A DNA stretch of 23,986 nucleotides from Cercophora sp. LCS_1 (Eukaryota; Ascomycota; Sordariomycetes; Sordariales; Lasiosphaeriaceae): NCBI GenBank assembly GCA_036250225.1, contig JAPZLL010000093.1:1-23986 (forward strand). Direction: 5' to 3'. How positions within the stretch are numbered: the first letter of the stretch is position 1; every line of letters begins with the position of its first letter. The notes under the pieces were generated by a model. That model was not told where the DNA came from. It was given only the letters and a program-made list of their open reading frames with translations, and did no database searches. The translations under genes and the position numbers were made by a program. This document shows positions 18,350 to 23,986 of this stretch, one piece after another.

Positions 18350-20660
18350 CAATTCTGTCCGCAGCGCGAGCGTTCACCGAAAACGAGGCTTGACAACCCG
18401 ATTCAACAGTTTGATACCGATAATCCCCTACCGTCCTGGGGCTGAGCGAGAGCCCCGGGAATGGTCCGTCGGGAAGAGTCGTCCCCTTGACACCGATCGA
18501 ACCTGCCCGAGCCTGCCCGCCTCACCGAACGAAGCGAAGTCATTGGAAGTGAATCCGTGTGCTGGATCTCAGTCTACTGCTCGACCCCCGCCACCCCTTC
18601 CGCTTCCCCCGACCCCGTTGCTAGGCAGATCTCTCCGTCCGACCTATAAAAAAGACGAGGTGGTGCTTAAGCTTTGTCATGATGGTATGGCGCAACCCCC
18701 CCTCCCCCTCTTCTCGTATATAGATTGACCAGCAATACCGTCTTTTAGCTCAGGTATCATGCGCAGCACGAACGTTCACCTCGAGGGCGTGAGGATGCCA
18801 CTTCTTAGTTGCACCCGTTCCATCGACGCACTTGTAATGGGCAAACCAGCTATCAAACCTGTGTGAGCCCGCTTGCCGCTGCTGAACGAGCGAAGTTATG
18901 GATGTAAAGGGAAACAATTGGTTAAAGGCGCAATTTTCAATAATCCAACCACTAGAATTGAGGCCCAGTTCTCATCCCCTGTGCCTGACCACTCAACGTG
19001 CCCTCCCGAGGCTGCAGTACTATCCACTCCGGGTCCCAGTCTCGGTCTTTTCGAGACCGGGAGCTCGGGGACTGTCAGACAGCCGGGTAATTCAGTAGCG
19101 CGGGGCTCCATTGTCCGCCTTCACCACAGCGCGCTGGAGATTGTGAAGTCCGCCACTGGCTTTGTCTTTATTATTACTCATTGGTCGCTCAAGACTCAAT
19201 ATCGAGACCCGCTTCTTGCCCCTTCCGCTCATTGTCCGGCTCGTCCATGGACGTATGGTAGATATAAAGTAAAGGATGCAGCGCTGAGCTCGGCGATTGA
19301 GGGTGGCTGTAGAGGGCAGCGCGGGGTAGGGGCGGTCGAGGTGGCATGGAAAGGTAGAATTCGATGGTAGTGTACAAATCGAGTGGTTGGCTTGTTGAAC
19401 CGGGTAATCAGTCATTATATAATATAATAGTGGAGGAAGATATACTCTAACCTGGGCTGGTCAGATGTAACGGGGAGCGTTCCCCCAATAAAGCGTACCA
19501 ATACATTGTCCTAGTTGCTCGAGGCAGATTATTGACGTTGGATTGGCCTTGGGGGCCCTTCCGACCAAGGGGTGTTGTGCTGCAAGCGATTTCCAACGAG
19601 CTACGGGCGAAGCATAAGTCTACAGTTCGACAGCGTTCAACAGCCCTCGTGTTTGTTAAATGCGGTGGATTTGTCGAATCGCAGTATGCCGGAATGACTT
19701 GGTATTACGAGGCTCCCACTTGCACTATGTGCGATGCCTTTACGATTAGGTCGGCCACATTACGCAAAAGTGTCCATTAAATTCGTCAAGTCGTGGTATG
19801 CTGGGATCGACAGTCTCGCCAAGAGCCAGCTTTGTTCTCCGTCTGCTACACCATTTTTGCGCAAACGGCTGCCCTATTAAGGAGGTGGTCCTTGAGATTC
19901 ATTAAGATAGCTGGAATCCCCCTTCCCCTTCTTTTTTCAACTACTGGGAATATATTTTTTAGATCGTAAAGGCATTGCAGTGCGAGCGCTTACCTCAAAA
20001 CGCTGGATTGGTGACCGGTGCTGCTGGGATGGGGGACAGTGCTGCGCGGGACAGCGCACGGGACATTGAGGTTGTGGACAATGAGATCGAGGTAGGCTGC
20101 TAGATTTGCAGTGGCGTTTAGAATATTCCGCTGGCATTCCCAAGTGCTAGTTCATCTATTAATTGGATATGCTCGCTATGACCGGTCGTTTGTAGCCGGA
20201 GTATTAATAGTCTGTTATATTGAGGGTTGCGTTAATTGCTACGCCTCGATTATTATTGGGGCGGCCACTTGCCTGATATCCTTTAAGCTTGTAGCGCTAG
20301 AGTCTGGGCGAGTCTGTGTGTTTGGTGATGATGTAAGATGGAACCGGTCCAATGCGGGGTAATTTGTTCTTTTGCTGCATTTCACTGCAGCTGCCAAGAG
20401 CGCGATTGTGAGTTAGTCAGCCAGGGGTACCCATTTCTGCCTACTTTCCGACTCGTTTTCCAGCATTCTTTTCTGCTTGGAAAGTAAACCAATACTAGTA
20501 AGGCAGATTATGTAGTGCTTAGTCCTCTTTGGTCCTTTTTAATATTTTGCTAAGATACCTTTTCGCTCTGTTAATCCAGTACCGTGCGATGTCTGCTGAT
20601 GCAAACGTAATGTTGTACAATAGCCTCCGCAGGGAATCCCTTCATCCCGAACCCGCTAAT
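18350..20660. other. Repeat-derived interval, no gene recognised
   Basis: Frames of 60-165 codons occur but overlap, begin at non-ATG codons or show no domain. Two short sequences (accgtc...agcacgaacgttcacctcgag at 18747-18785, and agatcgtaaaggcattgc at 19961-19978) belong to the same small family as the termini of the MITE-like structure at 21931-22177. A 30-bp imperfect direct repeat is at about 19670 and 19782. Confidence 0.45.
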
Positions 20661-21450
20661 ATTGCACACCACATGCCCTTCGCTCGATTATACCTTGTCC
20701 TCCTGGATAAGTATACCTCCTAGAGCCACCCCCACTACTATTAAGCTGGACCACTGGGGGCCCATCACGCTCGAATTAGCGCTTAGGAAGGACGCAAACA
20801 TCATTAGTCAGGCAGCGTACTTCACGGCCATGGAGGAGCTCTCCCAGGTGCTCTGGGATAGCAGGCGGACGATTGCAGCTCTTGTTGGGTGACATCATTG
20901 CCCTTTTGCGTTCAAGGGGCGTAGTGCATCCAACGCTCATCGAACACACACCTCCACTACAACCTGCTCGGCAAAACCATCGATAACCTCCTCCCCCGGA
21001 TGCCTATAGAGAGCTTTATTGATTGCTTGCACCATCTCTGCACCAGCCTCAACCGTCCTCCCTTACCCTCTGTCTGCCAAATCCTCAACTCCTACAATCT
21101 GCCCCTAACAGTGTATGCCGGCTAGCCTCTAAGTAGCCAACAAAGAATAATGGGACATACTATCCAAGGTGGTAGCCCGTCGAAAGATAAGACGTTGGCG
21201 TCATTATCACCACTGCTAGCCCCAATCCTGTCCAGCAGCGGCCCGTCTCTCGGTGATTTCACCGGTGCGGTGAAACAGTACACACCGCCTTCGCAATTCT
21301 GCCGGCAATGACCATTGTCCCTCCTCAACACACTGCACCGGGGAGACTATTACCTGGACAACGCAAATGGACTGAGCCGAGCGACCTATTTTTGCAACAT
21401 TGCGCTGTTGAGGGCAGCTACTTCTCCGGGAGCACTGGCGACTTGATCAG
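20661..21450 (+). pseudogene. Unrecognised coding-like fragments
   Basis: Successive plus-strand frames give protein-like pieces: DHWGPITLELALRKDANI up to WDSRRTIAALVG (ending 20892), then in another frame GKTIDNLLPRMPIESFIDCL, and after a stop LHRGDYYLDNANGLSRATYF. The amino-acid composition looks real and the frame changes look like decay of one gene. I do not recognise a family, and the pieces may come from different sources. Confidence 0.25.
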
Positions 21451-21930
21451 TTTATTGCTGCTATCTGAGACCCACACACGTTGGTCTGCCTGGTTAAGAG
21501 CCGGTGTGTATACCCTGACCGAGAATAAGACCTTTTGACTAACGGTTGGTACAGGTCCTCCTTGCTGGCCCTCGCCCTCGCAACCCACTACGGCGCGCTC
21601 CAAACGCAAATGTCACTTGCAGCGACCCGATGCTAGCGTCTCCACCATTGGACAAACCAGCAAGCCCACAGCGCACCGGATAGAAGGACACTCTTGGGCT
21701 GCCCTATTAATATTGTTGATATTATAACGAAGGTCCTTATTGAGAACGTCTTCCAACATTATCTTGATCGGAGACGCTTTGGACCCGTTCTACTGCATCC
21801 GCACGAACCTCGAGGCTCGTACCCCGTGCTCGTTATCAGTGTGGCCATTGTCGTCACTTCAAGTGGATATAGCTGCGCCTCCAGGACCGGCGACACAGAG
21901 CATGGGCTGCATACTCTTCTCTGGGCTAAT
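21451..21930. other. Interval without supported gene
   Basis: Overlapping short frames only. The segment at 21600-21631 (ccaaacgcaaatgtcacttgcagcgacccg) is a diverged duplicate of 603-632, linking this region to the repeat DNA at the left end of the window. Confidence 0.4.
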
Positions 21931-22177
21931 ACAACATTGTCTCTTAGATTGTAAAGGCATTGCGCCACAACTCAACGAATCTACTGCGTTTAACAAACAC
22001 CCTCTGGCCATCGCGTGGCGGCAAGTGGGCTTATGGACAGGTTCGGTTGCTGGTTCTCGAGCTGGTTTGCCCGTCGTAGTGCAGTCGATAGAGCGGCTGC
22101 AACCAAGGAGTAGCCTCCACTCGAAGTGAACGTTCGTGCTGCACATAATGCCTTTATGAACTAAGAGACGGTGTTGG
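21931..22177. mobile_element. MITE-like structure with imperfect terminal inverted repeats
   Basis: The left end 21939-21962 (gtctcttagattgtaaaggcattg) and the reverse complement of 22146-22169 match at 20 of 24 positions. The similarity extends weakly outward for 8 more bases on both sides (caacatt against caacacc). The enclosed 183 bp have no coding frame of note. Relatives of the terminus occur at about 18747 and 19961, as expected for a dispersed non-autonomous element. No clear target duplication is visible, so the exact edges are unknown. Confidence 0.45.
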
Positions 22178-22760
22178 TGGTCAATGTATGAGTTTATTGG
22201 CTTATGGGGCGCGTGGGTCGGATATTGCGGTTTCTGCGCCCATCACCTCAGTGTTCACCCAAACTAATAGGCAGAAATTTCGGCGCATATAGCCCGGTTC
22301 TTTGAAATGCAGCATTACTACATCACTCCACATATAAGCCACCAAGTTCTCAGCACCATTTAGCTAAAACGAGTGTGGGTTGAAATAGACTATTAGTGCT
22401 GGAAACCGTGGGCATATAGGGAATCCCGACCTGTTCTGGGTGTCCGGCTTGGGGTTGTCCCACTGAGCCACGTTGTCAGCGTAAAGGGCTCCAAACCTGC
22501 AGTAAGGCCCTCTGCAATCATTGTATGCGTTCGACAACGGTGAGGTCTAAGTAGAGTATTCCCCTCGAGTGTACGACGATGAGATTTGAGGAATTGGCAA
22601 AAATGGACACCCTTTGAGGTTATTGCATGACGCGAACGACCTAATACATAGTGCGAGGGTCTGCGTGGGGCTGGGGAGGGGCAAGTGTCAAAATCCCCTT
22701 ATCTTTCTATCCTTCTATTTAACCGTATACCTGGATGTGCACACCATCGAGCAGTAACTA
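22178..22760. other. Interval without supported gene
   Basis: I see no coding frame of note, no tRNA-like fold and no strong repeat. The composition is mixed. Confidence 0.4.
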
Positions 22761-23243
22761 CTATTGAGCTATTGACCAACCTTGTGAGTGATGGTTTATT
22801 CTCAGGTAATACAAAGGCCTGACTGGACTGGTACGTTGAGAAGCCTCACTTATAAGCTGGTCTATTCGCTGCTTAGCGCCTGGCGACTCGTCCTCAACGG
22901 ACGAAGCAGGAAGGCGAAACTGCAAAAGGTATTGAAAATAGAACAACCGAAGAAAAAGCTGGTCTGGAATTGTTGCCAGTCGTACCCCAAGTGCCTCTTG
23001 ATAAGCTTCCTTATACTCGTCCAGCTCTTTCTGGGACATGCCATAAAACGTAAACGTCTTTCCTTCCACGTTAATAATAATAAGAACCCAATAGTTACTG
23101 TTCACATTGTGAGGTCTGATAATAACAATGTCATCTTTTTTCTTGTTTTTGACAACCTCTGAGGTAAGACTCCCAGGGCATATTTTGGGAACTAACTTAT
23201 TTCCAGTACGCCCTGTAATTATCTTTCCAGTTTTAAACTGCAT
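22761..23243 (-). pseudogene. Possible damaged Ulp1-type (C48) peptidase fragment
   Basis: A 160-residue frame from the ATG at 23243. Its middle reads DDIVIIRPHNV, then NYWVLIIINVEGKTFTFYGMSQ. This has the layout of the Ulp1/SENP core (hydrophobic strand, HW, strand, then YDS), but the expected catalytic His-Trp is Tyr-Trp here and the Asp is Gly. A His-to-Tyr change is a single C-to-T event. The downstream Gln and Cys motifs are not seen; the C-terminal half (EYKEAYQEALGVRL, KQRIDQLISEASQR) is helical. Such peptidase domains occur in fungal host genes and in some DNA transposons. If the reading is right, the protein is inactive. It lies in AT-rich, probably RIP-affected DNA. Confidence 0.35.
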
Positions 23244-23986
23244 ATTAACCCAAAGCGCTTATTAGGCTTTCCTCTAGGAGCTACACAACCACGAAACAAT
23301 AATGATTTATTTAATATAAGGTGCGAGCTACTCCCCATTTATAACACTAGATCTGAAATCCGTTTCCAAGCGTTTACATTCTCGACCGGCTGTACTAATG
23401 TTGGGACACCCAACAAACACAAAGCTCCAGTGAGGCATTGAGTGGAGAATGTCCCGCTATTAATACTACCCGCACTAACTATATTATAATAGCTTTTATT
23501 TATTCTAATAAAACATTACATTAATTTAGGCTTTATTCCCCCATGGGCCTGCCAATAGAGCTCCATAGCAAACCTAATATCGCTCTTCACATACTGTTGG
23601 GAGTCTTCGTTTATTATAATATACGAGCTATTAAAATTAATAATAATAATTCAATCCCCCACAATTAGGTAATTGTCCAATTTATTATTGTTGTGAGTAA
23701 CCCCCAGGTTGATTAAGGCCTAAAGTAACTTTAATAGTATACTCTCAATATATTCCGTTTCCAACCTACTAGCTGCGTCCTCGTATAGACTAATACCTTC
23801 GACATTAGAGAGAACCAGCACACGCATTCCCATAGATTTAGTAGTGGGATAATCTACTTTATTATAATAAATGGGAATAACTATTTCCTATTGTTAAAAC
23901 AGGGTGCTGCCCACAGGGCTCGTAGTACGTAGCCAGGCAGCTTACAGTGGGTTTACCCACTGTAATACGCAGCGGAAGACTTGTGC
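23244..23986. other. AT-rich decayed region
   Basis: Stops are frequent in all frames, and taata and attataata words are common. No gene or RNA is supported. It resembles 1566-3400 in composition. Confidence 0.5.
23942..23965. repeat. Perfect 11-bp-arm hairpin
   Basis: Arms ttacagtgggt and acccactgtaa surround a 2-nt loop. No CTRR-type Helitron end follows, and no gene end is next to it. It may be part of an element extending beyond the window. Confidence 0.6.

Noticed and set aside
19532..19780. 82-codon plus-strand frame
   Set aside because: It starts at TTG with no ATG at a plausible position and has no domain; the DNA around it is repeat-like.
23942..23986. Hairpin as a Helitron 3' end
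   Set aside because: The hairpin is perfect but no CTRR terminus follows within the expected few bases, and no Rep-helicase sequence is present.

Overview
The window reads as a nuclear segment of a filamentous ascomycete (Pezizomycotina). The evidence is a HET-NACHT-WD40 receptor gene with one 57-nt fungal-type intron, a FunK1-kinase remnant, a copy of a multicopy fungal PD-(D/E)XK-like family, a Copia-type retroelement, a Tc1-type DD34E transposase, and AT-rich stretches whose dead genes carry CAA/CAG to TAA/TAG stops. That stop pattern is what repeat-induced point mutation (RIP) leaves behind. No species can be named from the sequence alone.

Layout. Positions 1-4280 are AT-rich and gene-poor, with dispersed diverged repeats, palindromes, a C15 tract and a guanine-quadruplex motif. 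On the minus strand, 4283-5643 is a decayed copy of the PD-(D/E)XK-like family. It is joined through a 33-bp minisatellite to a truncated Copia-type element (Gag-protease 5753-7024, leader 7025-7654, 5' LTR 7655-7853). A plus-strand FunK1-family pseudogene (about 8208-8833) stops abruptly at a sequence with LTR-like ends (8834-9357). From 9358 to 11385 no gene is convincing.

The intact core is 11386-17476: a HET-NACHT-WD40 (HNWD/NLR-type) gene on the minus strand, a divergent 434-aa unrecognised protein on the plus strand, and a Tc1-type transposase on the minus strand ending tail-to-tail with it. These three lack the decay seen on both sides. From 17477 to the end the DNA is again mostly decayed: a GH55-like fragment, a second copy of the repeat seen at 1426, short coding-like fragments, a 231-bp MITE-like structure, and a small reading frame that resembles a damaged Ulp1-type peptidase.

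How it may work together. The NLR-type gene has the architecture of fungal heterokaryon-incompatibility receptors: a WD40 array for recognition, a NACHT switch and a HET effector. Its WD repeats are nearly identical units that differ mainly at a few surface positions, as in the hypervariable HNWD family. The divergent 434-aa gene shares its 628-bp upstream region and could be a partner, but this is only positional inference. The surrounding transposon graveyard fits the fast-evolving compartments where such receptor genes are often found.
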